Part shown: piece after piece, positions 5,556 to 13,016 of the stretch
Layout: each line of letters opens with the position of its first letter
Numbering within the stretch: position 1 is the stretch's first letter
From: CAWKDC01 sp964383495
GTDB lineage: Bacteria; Pseudomonadota; Gammaproteobacteria; JABCZS01
Assembly: GCA_964383495.1 (NCBI GenBank)
Contig: CAYLHG010000021.1
Span: 1-18,103 of the forward strand
Direction: 5' to 3'
DNA: 18,103 nt
Position numbers and translations under genes: made by a program
The notes under the pieces: model-generated
What the model saw: the letters and a program-made list of their open reading frames with translations, nothing else
What the model was told of the DNA's origin: nothing
The model's database searches: none

Positions 5556-7622
5556 ATGGCAACATCACCATCTGCAACCACAGCACTTATACCTAACACA
5601 ACAGGGACTTTCTCTGCAGACGACATGAAAAAAATCCATGCCTTGCTTGCGTGGATGAAAGCGTGTAACGCAAACCCTAATCTTATATACAATACATATC
5701 GCTATGGAGCAGACCCTTCTCAATATGTGCAGGAAGAAGGTGATGATCTCAATTTTTATACCATCGCTGGCAAACCACGCAATACTACGCAAAATATTCC
5801 TGATTTATCTTATTATGCGCAAGCCATGCGATTTGCAGGTGCAGTGAATGCAAAAGTAAAGGAAGAAAAATCTGTTACGGTTAAAGCAACTAATCCAGCT
5901 TCAATAACAGAATTTAAGCATGGGCCTACTATAGCTGCTATCACGAATGACGCAGAACAGCTTGCCTTGGCTGACGATATTACCAACACTTTCACAGAGT
6001 TTCGTAAAAACGGGCTTTTCGCGCCCACGGAAGCAGCAGCAGCTGCTGCTGACACCGCAGCAAAAGGGCAGTTAGACGAAATCAATAAAATGCATGATTA
6101 TGCCTTAGGGTTGAAGGGTGGTAATAATGCTGTTCCATTAAAATTTTTTCGGCGGGTAGCGAAGTCATTGTTGATAAGTGTGGGTTACCCGTGGTTCGCC
6201 TTTATCGGCGGTGGTATTTCTATTGTATCGAGTATTGCCGCAACATTTGGTTACGATGCACGAAAATTCATCACAAACCCTACAATTAAATATTACTTAG
6301 GTGCAACAGGTTTAACCTCTTCCATTGTTCAACCACCCTTTGGGTTATCAGGCGAAAAATATTTAAGGGAAGCAGGCTTGTTAGTGCCGTCGGCAGATTT
6401 TGCAGCGTTTTGGAATTTTGATAAAGCATCGCGTTATAATTTTTTTGAGGTAGGTGCTGCTGACGCTGGGTATGTAAGGTTTGGAAAACGAGCCGCAAAT
6501 CTTTCTTTAAAGTTACCTCTTCTCATCACGAATCCAGGTACGCGGTTATCTGGTATTGTGGCAGAAGGCATTGTAAAAATGCTGCTTTTCCCCATCAAAT
6601 GGGCGCTGGAATATGATCAATGGAGTGCTGCCGCACAAGCACGTTTTGATGCTATCGAAAATACATTGATCGGATTATTGATGTTCCCTGTGATCTTGAT
6701 CAATCATGCGTATGCTGCATTATTAGATGTAACAAACAATTTATTTTCTGCGCCTGATAAAGATCCAGCTATTACAACATGGAATAGCTGGATGCCGAAA
6801 GTGTTTCAAATCCCTACCCAGCCAAAAGGCGTTCAATGGGTAGCGGTGGCACTGTTTAAGGCTTGCCATTTTATCATTGATACTATCCCTACCATTTTTG
6901 CACGTGCTTTGAGCAATACGTTGCGTAGCATTTTACCTTCCTTTGGGGTGGATCAAGAAACATTGGATACCGTATACCGCCGATTGAATACAGCGCTGTA
7001 CGTTGCAGCACTGGTGTTTGAATTTTTGATTATTGGCTGGGCACTTGCTGCAGTGTTTGCAATGAGTGCAGGCGCGGGTTTTGGTGCAACAGGCGTAGGG
7101 GCTGCTTTTAATACCATGATTTCAGGTTTTGGCACTTTTGTGGCGACTACAGCTCAAAGCATGTGGACGTTTGCTTGGACAGCAGTGATCGTGCCGGTGT
7201 TTAGTTTTATGACTTCATTCTTTACGTCTACTTTTTTGTGGGAAGCAGTCCCTAAAATTTCGTTGCCAGGTACCGGAGTACAGCAAGCGGTGTTTGGTGG
7301 GCTGGCAGGCGGCGGAATAGGATTGGGGGGATTGATGTTCGGTGCTGCAAATTGGGACAAAATATCAGGATGGTTTGGTAAAACGGATCGGGCCACTATC
7401 AAAGCGCCTGTGGGTATGATGCCGGGAGGACACGAGCCTGCTGATTTAAGCAAGCTAGAACCTACTAAGGCTGCTATTGATACAGCGCTAGTGTCCCCCA
7501 CTGTTGACCAACTTCAAGTAACTTTTCGCCATAGAGTAGCACCGCCACAGCCAGCATCAAGCACAAACAGTGGAGGAGGAGCTCCCTCCAACCCCCATGC
7601 GCCCCCTCCCTGCACGGAATAA
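5556..7622 (+). CDS. Unrecognised 688-residue multi-segment membrane protein, glycine-zipper rich
   Basis: I do not recognise this protein. The N-terminal ~200 residues are soluble-looking, with no signal peptide and an alanine run at 160-169. Hydrophobic segments follow at about 203-230, 370-392, 427-446, 480-503 and 540-562. Two Gly/Ala-rich hydrophobic stretches (504-530 and 578-599) carry GxxxG-type spacing. The last ~85 residues are hydrophilic and then Pro/Ser/Gly-rich (VAPPQPASS, NPHAPPPCTE). The ATG at 5556 has a weak Shine-Dalgarno (TAAGG, ten bases upstream). The gene stands alone behind its own promoter, and its stop is two bases from the convergent coq7 stop. In a host-associated lineage a secreted effector or inner-membrane pore is conceivable, but nothing in the sequence proves it. 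Confidence 0.85.
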   Translation: MATSPSATTALIPNTTGTFSADDMKKIHALLAWMKACNANPNLIYNTYRYGADPSQYVQEEGDDLNFYTIAGKPRNTTQNIPDLSYYAQAMRFAGAVNAKVKEEKSVTVKATNPASITEFKHGPTIAAITNDAEQLALADDITNTFTEFRKNGLFAPTEAAAAAADTAAKGQLDEINKMHDYALGLKGGNNAVPLKFFRRVAKSLLISVGYPWFAFIGGGISIVSSIAATFGYDARKFITNPTIKYYLGATGLTSSIVQPPFGLSGEKYLREAGLLVPSADFAAFWNFDKASRYNFFEVGAADAGYVRFGKRAANLSLKLPLLITNPGTRLSGIVAEGIVKMLLFPIKWALEYDQWSAAAQARFDAIENTLIGLLMFPVILINHAYAALLDVTNNLFSAPDKDPAITTWNSWMPKVFQIPTQPKGVQWVAVALFKACHFIIDTIPTIFARALSNTLRSILPSFGVDQETLDTVYRRLNTALYVAALVFEFLIIGWALAAVFAMSAGAGFGATGVGAAFNTMISGFGTFVATTAQSMWTFAWTAVIVPVFSFMTSFFTSTFLWEAVPKISLPGTGVQQAVFGGLAGGGIGLGGLMFGAANWDKISGWFGKTDRATIKAPVGMMPGGHEPADLSKLEPTKAAIDTALVSPTVDQLQVTFRHRVAPPQPASSTNSGGGAPSNPHAPPPCTE
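6034..6051. repeat. Perfect 18-bp palindrome of CAG/CTG triplets inside the orphan gene
   Basis: Three CAG triplets (6034-6042) are followed directly by three CTG triplets (6043-6051), forming an exact palindrome that encodes part of the alanine run. Such arrays can form cruciforms and slip during replication. Confidence 0.6.
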
Positions 7623-7624
7623 AC

Positions 7625-8266
7625 CTATATTCGCTTTGCCGATTTCACCATGATTTGCGACACTACATGCATGCCACGTTGCACCCAAGCGGGTAACGGT
7701 TGTGCACCAGAAACACGTGCATGATGCCCATGAGCAGCTTCATCTTCCAACATTTGAGTTAAAATGATGCGCGTTGGTGTGTCGTGGGCAGGAAGTTGTG
7801 CTAAATGCCCTGCTAAATGTTTTTCCACTTGTTTTTCTGTTTCCTCAATAAACCCTAAACTGACAGCATCTCCAAAACTGGCTGCGACCATTCCAATCAC
7901 TAAAGACCCAACATACCAAACTGGATTGAGTACACTTGTGCGTCCTTGCAGTTCTTGAAGCCGGGTTTGGCACCATAATAAATGATCACCTTCCTCCAGT
8001 GCGGCTTGGTTGAGTGCCTCTCGTGTGTGAGAATGACGCGCCACTAATGCTTGCCCCAAATACAACGCTTGCGCGCACACTTCGCCGCTGTGGTTGATGC
8101 GCATTAACCTGACAACATGTTGGCGTTCATTTTCTGATAAAGAAGCGTCTGGAACATGGGCAGCAGGGTTGGGGCGTGCGCCAGGTGCATAAGTTCGGCT
8201 GGAAAGATGCAACAACAACTCTGCTTGGATGCAAAGCTGATCAACAAAAGAAAAATATTTTTTCAT
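7625..8266 (-). CDS. coq7: Coq7-type demethoxyubiquinone hydroxylase
   Basis: This di-iron monooxygenase hydroxylates 2-polyprenyl-3-methyl-6-methoxy-1,4-benzoquinone, the penultimate step of ubiquinone synthesis, at the inner face of the membrane. The 213-residue protein keeps the full metal ligand set of a duplicated ferritin-like four-helix bundle: E62 (NHSGEVCAQALY), E92xxH95 (EEGDH), E144, and E176xxH179 (EDEAAH). A hydrophobic stretch at 117-132 fits membrane association. Length is normal for bacterial Coq7. It is the last gene of the phosphate-transport operon; its ATG overlaps the stop of the small secreted protein gene by four bases. Its own stop is only two bases from that of the convergent orphan gene. 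Confidence 0.96.
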   Translation of the reverse strand: MKKYFSFVDQLCIQAELLLHLSSRTYAPGARPNPAAHVPDASLSENERQHVVRLMRINHSGEVCAQALYLGQALVARHSHTREALNQAALEEGDHLLWCQTRLQELQGRTSVLNPVWYVGSLVIGMVAASFGDAVSLGFIEETEKQVEKHLAGHLAQLPAHDTPTRIILTQMLEDEAAHGHHARVSGAQPLPAWVQRGMHVVSQIMVKSAKRI

Positions 8267-8688
8267 GATTTCTCAAAATTACATTGAGAGGGTTGCCCGC
8301 CGCAGGAACATTGTGTGCTCGGAAAAGGTGGCGCAAAAGAACAAGACCAAGAATATTCATGAGGTTTCAGGCTGCTTTGAGCGTTGAGCAACACAAAACG
8401 GATGACTTCCCCGGGCGCATTTCCAGCATAATCACACTCTACTACACCTGGCGCATTTTTTAAGTCTGTTAATTGCACCCAACGCGCATCTAAAAAAGAG
8501 ACTACTGTGGAAGATTGTCCTATGCCCACTTTAGGAAATGCAAAATAACCTTCCCATAAAGGGTTTGTAGTTTGCCAAGCGTATTCTCCGTCAACACGCG
8601 AAATTTCGGTGAGCTCAGGGCAATGAAGTGTATCTGCGTGGGCTGCTGCAGTGAAGATAACGCATAACCATAAAAAAATTTGCCGCAT
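8263..8688 (-). CDS. Small secreted cysteine-rich protein of unknown function
   Basis: The 141-residue product starts with a clear Sec signal peptide (hydrophobic core 4-15, likely cut after AHA at 16-18), so it should be periplasmic or exported. The mature part has six cysteines (C23, C85, C116, C127, C129, C136), suggesting disulfides; the last three form a C-terminal CxCGGxxxxxC cluster. Its CPELTEISR...W...WEGYF pattern recalls the small DUF3757-like secreted proteins of Legionella and Coxiella, from memory only. It is placed between pit and coq7: its ATG is four bases from the pit stop and its stop overlaps coq7. Co-expression is therefore likely, but the context does not reveal a role. 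Confidence 0.8.
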   Translation of the reverse strand: MRQIFLWLCVIFTAAAHADTLHCPELTEISRVDGEYAWQTTNPLWEGYFAFPKVGIGQSSTVVSFLDARWVQLTDLKNAPGVVECDYAGNAPGEVIRFVLLNAQSSLKPHEYSWSCSFAPPFPSTQCSCGGQPSQCNFEKS

Positions 8689-8692
8689 AGGT

Positions 8693-9946
8693 TTATCCGA
8701 ATGAATATTTAAATATGTAAAATGTAACTATAGAAAACAGCGCCCCTGCAGGCAATGTGACAATCCAAGAAGTAAAAATGGTTGTGAGCATATTCAAATT
8801 GATGGCACCGATACCGCGTGCTAACCCAACACCTAAAATAGCGCCCACTAGCGTGTGTGTGCTTGAAATGGGCAGCCCAGTTCCAGAAGCCAGGATCATA
8901 GTGACTGCGCCGGCCAGTGTAGCTGCAAAACCACGGCTGGGGGTGAGCTCTGTAATGCCAGAGCCGATAGTAATGATCACTTTATGCCCATACATCACCA
9001 ATCCACATACAATTCCCGCAGCGCCTAGAAATAAAATCCAAGCAGGGGCAAGGCTGGTAGCACCGATAACACCATTGTGTTTCACAATTCCGATTACCGC
9101 GGCAAGCGGGCCTACGGCGTTTGCAACGTCGTTTGACCCATGTGCAAAAGACATCGCACAAGCGGTGAAAGCCATTAAGACTGCAAATACTTTTTCAACG
9201 CTTGCAAAGTGAAATTCGCGATCGGCGGCATGGTCAGCTTGAATACGATTCAAAAAATAAGAGCTGATAGCAGTGATAACCGCGCTAAATGCAGCTGAAA
9301 TCAATGTGCTTTGAGCAAAAGAAAGCTCTAACCCTACGTATTTCAACCCTTTTACAAATGTAACCATCAAAAATAAAAAAGCCGTGAGAAAAATATAAGC
9401 GGGCACATAGCGTTTGGCGGCGGCAAAAGGATTTTTAGCATTGAAAATCAAAAATTGCACACTGATAAATAATCCATAGGCAAAAATCAAACCCATTAAA
9501 GGAGAGATGATCCAGCTCATCACAATAAAGCCCACTTTGCTCCATTGCACAGCGTCAATGCCCACACCCACCGCAGTAAAACCAACGATAGCACCCACAA
9601 TAGAATGTGTAGTAGAGACGGGCCAACCAAAATGCGTGGCGATTAATAGCCATATGCCGGCAGAAAGTAGCGAAGCAAGCATGCCGTAAATTAATAATTG
9701 AGGTTGATCAACAAAGTATGAAACGTCTGTGATACCACCGCTGATAGTACTTGTTACGGCACCACCTGCAAAAAAAGCACCGGCAAATTCAAAAACAGCT
9801 GCAATGATAATAGCATTGCGGATGGATAATGCTTTCGAGCCTACGGAAGTTCCCATGGCATTCGCCACATCGTTTGCACCCACACCCCAAGCCATAAAAA
9901 AGCCAAAGGAGCAGGCTAAAATCAAAAATAGCGTACCGTGTTCCAT
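8693..9946 (-). CDS. pit: Pit-family low-affinity inorganic phosphate transporter
   Basis: PHO4/Pit-family inner-membrane permeases import metal-phosphate with protons. The 417-residue protein shows the family's internal duplication: GANDVANA at 23-30 and GSNDVANA at 270-277, and PVSTTHSIVGAIVG at 109-122 and PISSTHTLVGAILG at 359-372. Many hydrophobic helices lie between. The ATG at 9944-9946 is chosen: it follows AAGG by eight bases and lies five bases after the stop of the DUF47 gene. A longer frame to 10021 would run into that gene. It is co-transcribed with DUF47 upstream and two genes downstream. Phosphate is the most likely substrate, though sulfate-transporting relatives exist. Confidence 0.93.
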   Translation of the reverse strand: MEHGTLFLILACSFGFFMAWGVGANDVANAMGTSVGSKALSIRNAIIIAAVFEFAGAFFAGGAVTSTISGGITDVSYFVDQPQLLIYGMLASLLSAGIWLLIATHFGWPVSTTHSIVGAIVGFTAVGVGIDAVQWSKVGFIVMSWIISPLMGLIFAYGLFISVQFLIFNAKNPFAAAKRYVPAYIFLTAFLFLMVTFVKGLKYVGLELSFAQSTLISAAFSAVITAISSYFLNRIQADHAADREFHFASVEKVFAVLMAFTACAMSFAHGSNDVANAVGPLAAVIGIVKHNGVIGATSLAPAWILFLGAAGIVCGLVMYGHKVIITIGSGITELTPSRGFAATLAGAVTMILASGTGLPISSTHTLVGAILGVGLARGIGAINLNMLTTIFTSWIVTLPAGALFSIVTFYIFKYSFG

Positions 9947-9951
9947 AACAT

Positions 9952-10632
9952 TTACCTTGCAATTAAAAGTTGAAGTTGGCCGCCAACGCGTTGTGAGCGA
10001 TCGGCAAGATCGCCAATCCAATCTACTATGTTATACATAAACATGACATCGACGGGCGGCAAATCTTTTTCCAACAGAAAAAGTTCGTGACGAATTTTAA
10101 TTTCCATTTCATCAGTTTGATGTTCAATTTCGTCCAATTCTTGAATCATTTCTTCCACCACGTTGATTTCATGGCCGGAAAAACCTGTTTCTAATAAGCT
10201 ATCAAGCTCGTGGATAGCACAATGCGCTTGTTGAGCTGCTGCAATGCTGCGCTCTAAATAATGTTTCAAATCTTTTTCCAGTGAAGCAGGAATGTGCATG
10301 CGCCGCCCCAGCACCAACCCAGCAATGTCTTTGGCACGGTTAGCAATTCTATCTTGAGAGCGAAGCATATCAAGTAAATCTGTGCGGGGCACAGGCAAAA
10401 ACAGCCCTTGTGGCAAGCTCATGCGTAATTGGCGTTTCAATGTATCCGCCTCATGCTCTAATTCAGTAATATGTGCTTGAGATTGTTGCGCTTTTACCCA
10501 ATCATTAGCAAAGACGGCGTCAAAAAAAGGAATAAGGCTTTGCGCACAGGCATATACTTTATCAATATGCTCTTGTAGGGGGCGAATAGGGGAACGGCCG
10601 AAAAGCTGCAAGAAAGGGTTTGGGGTTGGCAT
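9952..10632 (-). CDS. DUF47/PhoU-like phosphate transport regulator
   Basis: DUF47 (TIGR00153-like) proteins are all-helical PhoU relatives that pair with Pit transporters and are thought to control them, possibly through bound metal. The 226-residue product has the family-like start SPIRPLQEHIDKV (15-27) and two acidic metal-site-like clusters, ELEHEAD and ELDEIEHQTDEME, one in each three-helix half. It heads the operon with pit five bases downstream. The ATG at 10630-10632 has AAGGA five bases upstream and a good sigma-70 promoter behind it. The name is by family; no experiment is implied. Confidence 0.9.
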   Translation of the reverse strand: MPTPNPFLQLFGRSPIRPLQEHIDKVYACAQSLIPFFDAVFANDWVKAQQSQAHITELEHEADTLKRQLRMSLPQGLFLPVPRTDLLDMLRSQDRIANRAKDIAGLVLGRRMHIPASLEKDLKHYLERSIAAAQQAHCAIHELDSLLETGFSGHEINVVEEMIQELDEIEHQTDEMEIKIRHELFLLEKDLPPVDVMFMYNIVDWIGDLADRSQRVGGQLQLLIAR

Positions 10633-10676
10633 AAGAGTCCTTTTATTATCCTATCGGGATGGAACGCGCACGGTAA

Positions 10677-10705
10677 AGTATACGGGGGATGTACTAAAAA
10701 TTCAA
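10677..10705 (-). promoter_or_regulatory. Sigma-70-like promoter for the DUF47-pit-coq7 operon
   Basis: On the minus strand TTGAAT (10700-10705) and TATACT (10677-10682) are separated by exactly 17 bases, about 45 bases before the DUF47 start. No clear PhoB box is seen next to it. Confidence 0.65.
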
Positions 10706-10731
10706 CAGGCTGCCCAAAACGTACTGGGTTG

Positions 10732-10767
10732 GTACATTTTCCTGTCTTTACTCCGAAAATGTCGTAC
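10732..10767. repeat. Interrupted inverted repeat between DUF47 and the ATPase pseudogene
   Basis: GTACATTTTC (10732-10741) and GAAAATGTcGTAC (10755-10767, one extra base) form an inverted repeat with a 13-base spacer. The right arm overlaps a TACAAT hexamer (10765-10770) that could be the -10 of the broken ATPase gene. An operator is possible. Confidence 0.35.
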
Positions 10768-10802
10768 AATCTCGGAGAGGAAGGCGAAAAAAGTCGGGTA
10801 AA

Positions 10803-11463
10803 ATGTTCACCAGACTTCTCCATCTTAATGAAAAACATAGTTTTTTTCTTTTTGGGCCTCGTGGGTGCGGTAAAACAACGAGCCTGCGGCATATGTCTTT
10901 TTTTCAAAAACATACTTTGTTTATTAATTTATTGCTTCCAGAGCATGAAATAGCTTTTTCTAGACAGCCCAATCGTTAGTAAATATTGTTGAAGCACTCC
11001 CTGCGCATATCACACACGTGATCATTGATGAAGTTCAAAAAATTCCCAAACTGCTTGATACAGTCCATCATTTGATTGAAACGACCAATAAGATATTTAT
11101 CTTGACAGGATCAAGTACGCGTAAATTGAAACATGGAGGGGCCAACCTGTTGGTTGGTCGTGCCTTTGTTTATCATTTGTTCCCGCTGAACCTGAGTACC
11201 GTGCCTCATATATTCGTATTCGCACCAAAGATGATGTTGAGATTGATTTTGTTGTTGAGCGTCCGGGCAAACCGCTTTTGTTACTTGAAATTAAAAGCAC
11301 TCGACATGTGCAGGAGCAACAACTGCGTGGATTAAAAAGCATTGCTCGAGACCTGCCTGAGGCACAGGCCATATGTTTGAGCCAAGATCCATTTGCAAAA
11401 CGTTATGACAGTATTACTGTATATCCCTGGGAACAAGGGATTGAGGAATTTTTCGGGAAGTGA
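10803..11463 (+). pseudogene. Broken AAA+/DUF4143-type ATPase gene
   Basis: Three frames together spell one ATPase. Fragment 1 (10803-10979) gives the N-terminus with FFLFGPRGCGKTT, then stops at TAG 10977. Restoring one T at about 10976 changes the stop into RLVNIVEALPAHITHVIIDEVQ-type sequence, so fragments 1 and 2 (to about 11193) were joined by a single-base deletion. Fragment 2 holds Walker B (IIDEVQKIPKLL) and sensor FILTGSSTRKL. After HLFPL the frame changes again, and fragment 3 (to the TGA at 11461-11463) gives the DUF4143 C-terminus (DDVEIDFVVERPG...LEIKSTRHV). About 170 residues are missing between fragments 2 and 3 compared with the intact 387-residue relative at 3261-4424. It differs from that copy throughout, so it is not a recent duplicate. 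Confidence 0.88.
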
Positions 11464-11483
11464 GGCTGTGTAGTATACAGGGC

Positions 11484-12158
11484 TCACGCTTGCAAGCATT
11501 TTAAAATATTTTGGGTGAATGCTGGCCTCAAGTAAAACCCTCGAGGCAGGGTTTTTTCCTCAATCCCCTCTCTGCCCACAAAAGTGGTGAGCTGCTTTCC
11601 ATCCGCCGCTTTAGGGCGGATGTGTAACGCTTCCCCCATCCGGGCTGTTACTTCTTCCAGACCGCCTAAGGTGATGATGTCCATGAGTTCGTTAAAATCT
11701 GTTTGAAGTGTGTGGAGCTCTGTTGCATTAGGCTTCCAGAAAACTGCTTTTAAGATGCGCCAATCGTGTACACATTTTCCTTGTGTTAATAATGGTACCC
11801 ACAGGACGTGAGCAAGTTTGGCGTAAACCACCGATGTTTCAAACGTAGGGTAAGCAAGAGGGTTAAGAGGGACAGTGCAGACGTAAGTGGATTCTTGAGG
11901 GCGCCCAGCGGCGTTTACAGGAATTGTTTTAAGTTCAATGCCCAAGCTGATGAAATCAGGTTGAGATTGATTGCCCGCTTCGGCACCGAGCAAATGTTCG
12001 ATCAGCTGGCCAACCAAGCCTTTATGAGTAGTAAGCTGTTTTGGTAAGTCCATATGGATTTGCTGTGCTATCTCACCTATCGTTTTGTTTTCTAAACGGT
12101 GCAAGCGTATTTGAAGGGTTGATAGCGAAGTAGGAAACTCTGATAGAATAGAGGGCAT
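11484..12158 (-). CDS. mutH: MutH, GATC-specific mismatch-repair endonuclease
   Basis: MutH nicks the unmethylated strand at hemimethylated GATC sites after activation by MutS and MutL, directing repair to the new strand. The 224-residue protein has the PD-(D/E)xK active site: E54 in QLIEHLLGA, D68 (PDF), E75 and K77 (GIELKT). It also has the conserved C-terminal GFYLRPAFT motif. Length is close to the E. coli enzyme. Its presence implies Dam methylation in this organism and points to Gammaproteobacteria. It is divergent from the TSUP gene with 15 bases between the two ATGs. A weak GGAA lies upstream of its start, and no clear promoter was found. Confidence 0.95.
   Translation of the reverse strand: MPSILSEFPTSLSTLQIRLHRLENKTIGEIAQQIHMDLPKQLTTHKGLVGQLIEHLLGAEAGNQSQPDFISLGIELKTIPVNAAGRPQESTYVCTVPLNPLAYPTFETSVVYAKLAHVLWVPLLTQGKCVHDWRILKAVFWKPNATELHTLQTDFNELMDIITLGGLEEVTARMGEALHIRPKAADGKQLTTFVGREGIEEKTLPRGFYLRPAFTQNILKCLQA
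11534..11557 (+). terminator. Terminator-like hairpin inside the 3' end of mutH
   Basis: AAAACCCT (11534-11541) and AGGGTTTT (11548-11555) are perfect 8-base arms around a 6-base loop, followed by two more T (run of six, 11552-11557). It could stop transcription coming from the ATPase pseudogene on the plus strand. On the minus strand it lies about 50 bases before the mutH stop and lacks a U-tract. Confidence 0.45.
12119..12149 (+). promoter_or_regulatory. Putative promoter of the TSUP-lgt-thyA-folA-NSS operon
   Basis: TTGATA (12119-12124) and TAGAAT (12144-12149), the latter with a TGA extended -10, are 19 bases apart, which is slightly long. The promoter lies within the start of mutH on the opposite strand, so the two genes' expression may interfere. 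Confidence 0.4.
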
Positions 12159-12173
12159 TGCTATACAAATTCC

Positions 12174-13016
12174 ATGGATGCGTACGAGGGAACTGTGTCA
12201 CTATTAATGTTATTGCTATCTTGCCTGATGATAGGCTTTTTTGCAAATTTTTTGTCAGGTTTATTTGGCATTGGCGGGGGCATTATTATTATTCCTGCAT
12301 TGTCTACGTTATTTGGATTGTATGATCTCTCTTCTGATTTGGCAATGCACCTTGCTTTAGGCAGCTCAATTGCAGCAGTGCCTTTTAACGCACTCATTGC
12401 CGGTTTGTCGCACCGCAAACATCAAACCATTCATTGGGATCTTGTTAAAGCAGTGGCTCCAGGGATGCTCGTGGGAGCATTGATTGGGCCCTTTATTTCA
12501 ACCGCGCTTTCCGGCACGGCGTTACGTTTTATTTTTGGTATTTTTTTAGCGCTATTGGCGGTGAAATATATACTGACGTCCTCTTCTGAGAAAGCAGAGC
12601 CGAAACCTAATTCACGCCTATTATTATGGGTATTTAGTCCTATTGTGGGCATACTAGCATCCATGTTAGGTTTAGGTGGCGGTGTGTTTGTGATGCCGCT
12701 ACTCACACGTTTAGGTGTTTCAATGCGGCAAGCATTAGCAGTTTCAGCATTTTGTTTGGTGCCAACGAGCTTTGTAGGCGCAATGGGATATATTCGTCAA
12801 GGCTGGGGGGCGCCTGATTTGCCCGCTTTTTCAACAGGTTTTGTTTATTGGCCTGTGGTGGCTGCATTAGTATCAACAGCATTGATTGTAGCGCCGTTAG
12901 GCGTGAAGTGGGCGCATCGTTTACCTCAAGAACATTTGAAGCGTTGGTTTGGAGTTTTATTATTTTTTGTTGCAGCGAATATGTGGTACGTTGCATGGCT
13001 AGGAGGCAAACATTGA
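12174..13016 (+). CDS. TSUP-family (TauE/SafE) membrane permease
   Basis: TSUP permeases carry sulfur-containing or organic anions such as sulfite or sulfoacetate across the inner membrane. The 280-residue protein has about eight hydrophobic helices in two related halves, marked by GLFGIGGGIIIIPAL (29-43) and SMLGLGGGVFVMPLL (163-177). The substrate is unknown. The ATG at 12174 has no Shine-Dalgarno in range; a GTG at 12195 is preceded by GAGGG four bases upstream and would give a 273-residue protein. The true start could be either. It is the first gene of a five-gene operon and its stop overlaps the lgt TTG start. Confidence 0.88.
   Translation: MDAYEGTVSLLMLLLSCLMIGFFANFLSGLFGIGGGIIIIPALSTLFGLYDLSSDLAMHLALGSSIAAVPFNALIAGLSHRKHQTIHWDLVKAVAPGMLVGALIGPFISTALSGTALRFIFGIFLALLAVKYILTSSSEKAEPKPNSRLLLWVFSPIVGILASMLGLGGGVFVMPLLTRLGVSMRQALAVSAFCLVPTSFVGAMGYIRQGWGAPDLPAFSTGFVYWPVVAALVSTALIVAPLGVKWAHRLPQEHLKRWFGVLLFFVAANMWYVAWLGGKH
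13001..13015 (+). promoter_or_regulatory. Ribosome-binding site fixing a TTG start for lgt
   Basis: AGGAGG (13001-13006) is followed after six bases by TTG (13013-13015), which overlaps the TGA of the upstream permease gene (TTGA). The next in-frame upstream ATG (12995) precedes this site, so TTG is the best start. Confidence 0.75.

Noticed and set aside
7154..7501. Minus-strand open frame of 115 codons opposite the orphan protein
   Set aside because: Low-complexity Pro/Ala/Ile composition is explained by the Gly/Ala-rich coding strand; no ribosome-binding site and no recognisable domain.
8757..9212. Plus-strand open frame of 151 codons
   Set aside because: It lies wholly opposite the well-supported pit gene and shows no motif; it is a shadow of the hydrophobic codon pattern.
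9947..10021. Upstream extension of pit by 25 codons
   Set aside because: It overlaps the DUF47 3' end and encodes residues unlike Pit proteins, while ATG 9946 has a ribosome-binding site.
10494..10913. Minus-strand open frame of 139 codons overlapping the DUF47 start and the ATPase remnant
   Set aside because: It crosses the DUF47 promoter and start and the ATPase fragment, and its sequence shows no coherent domain.
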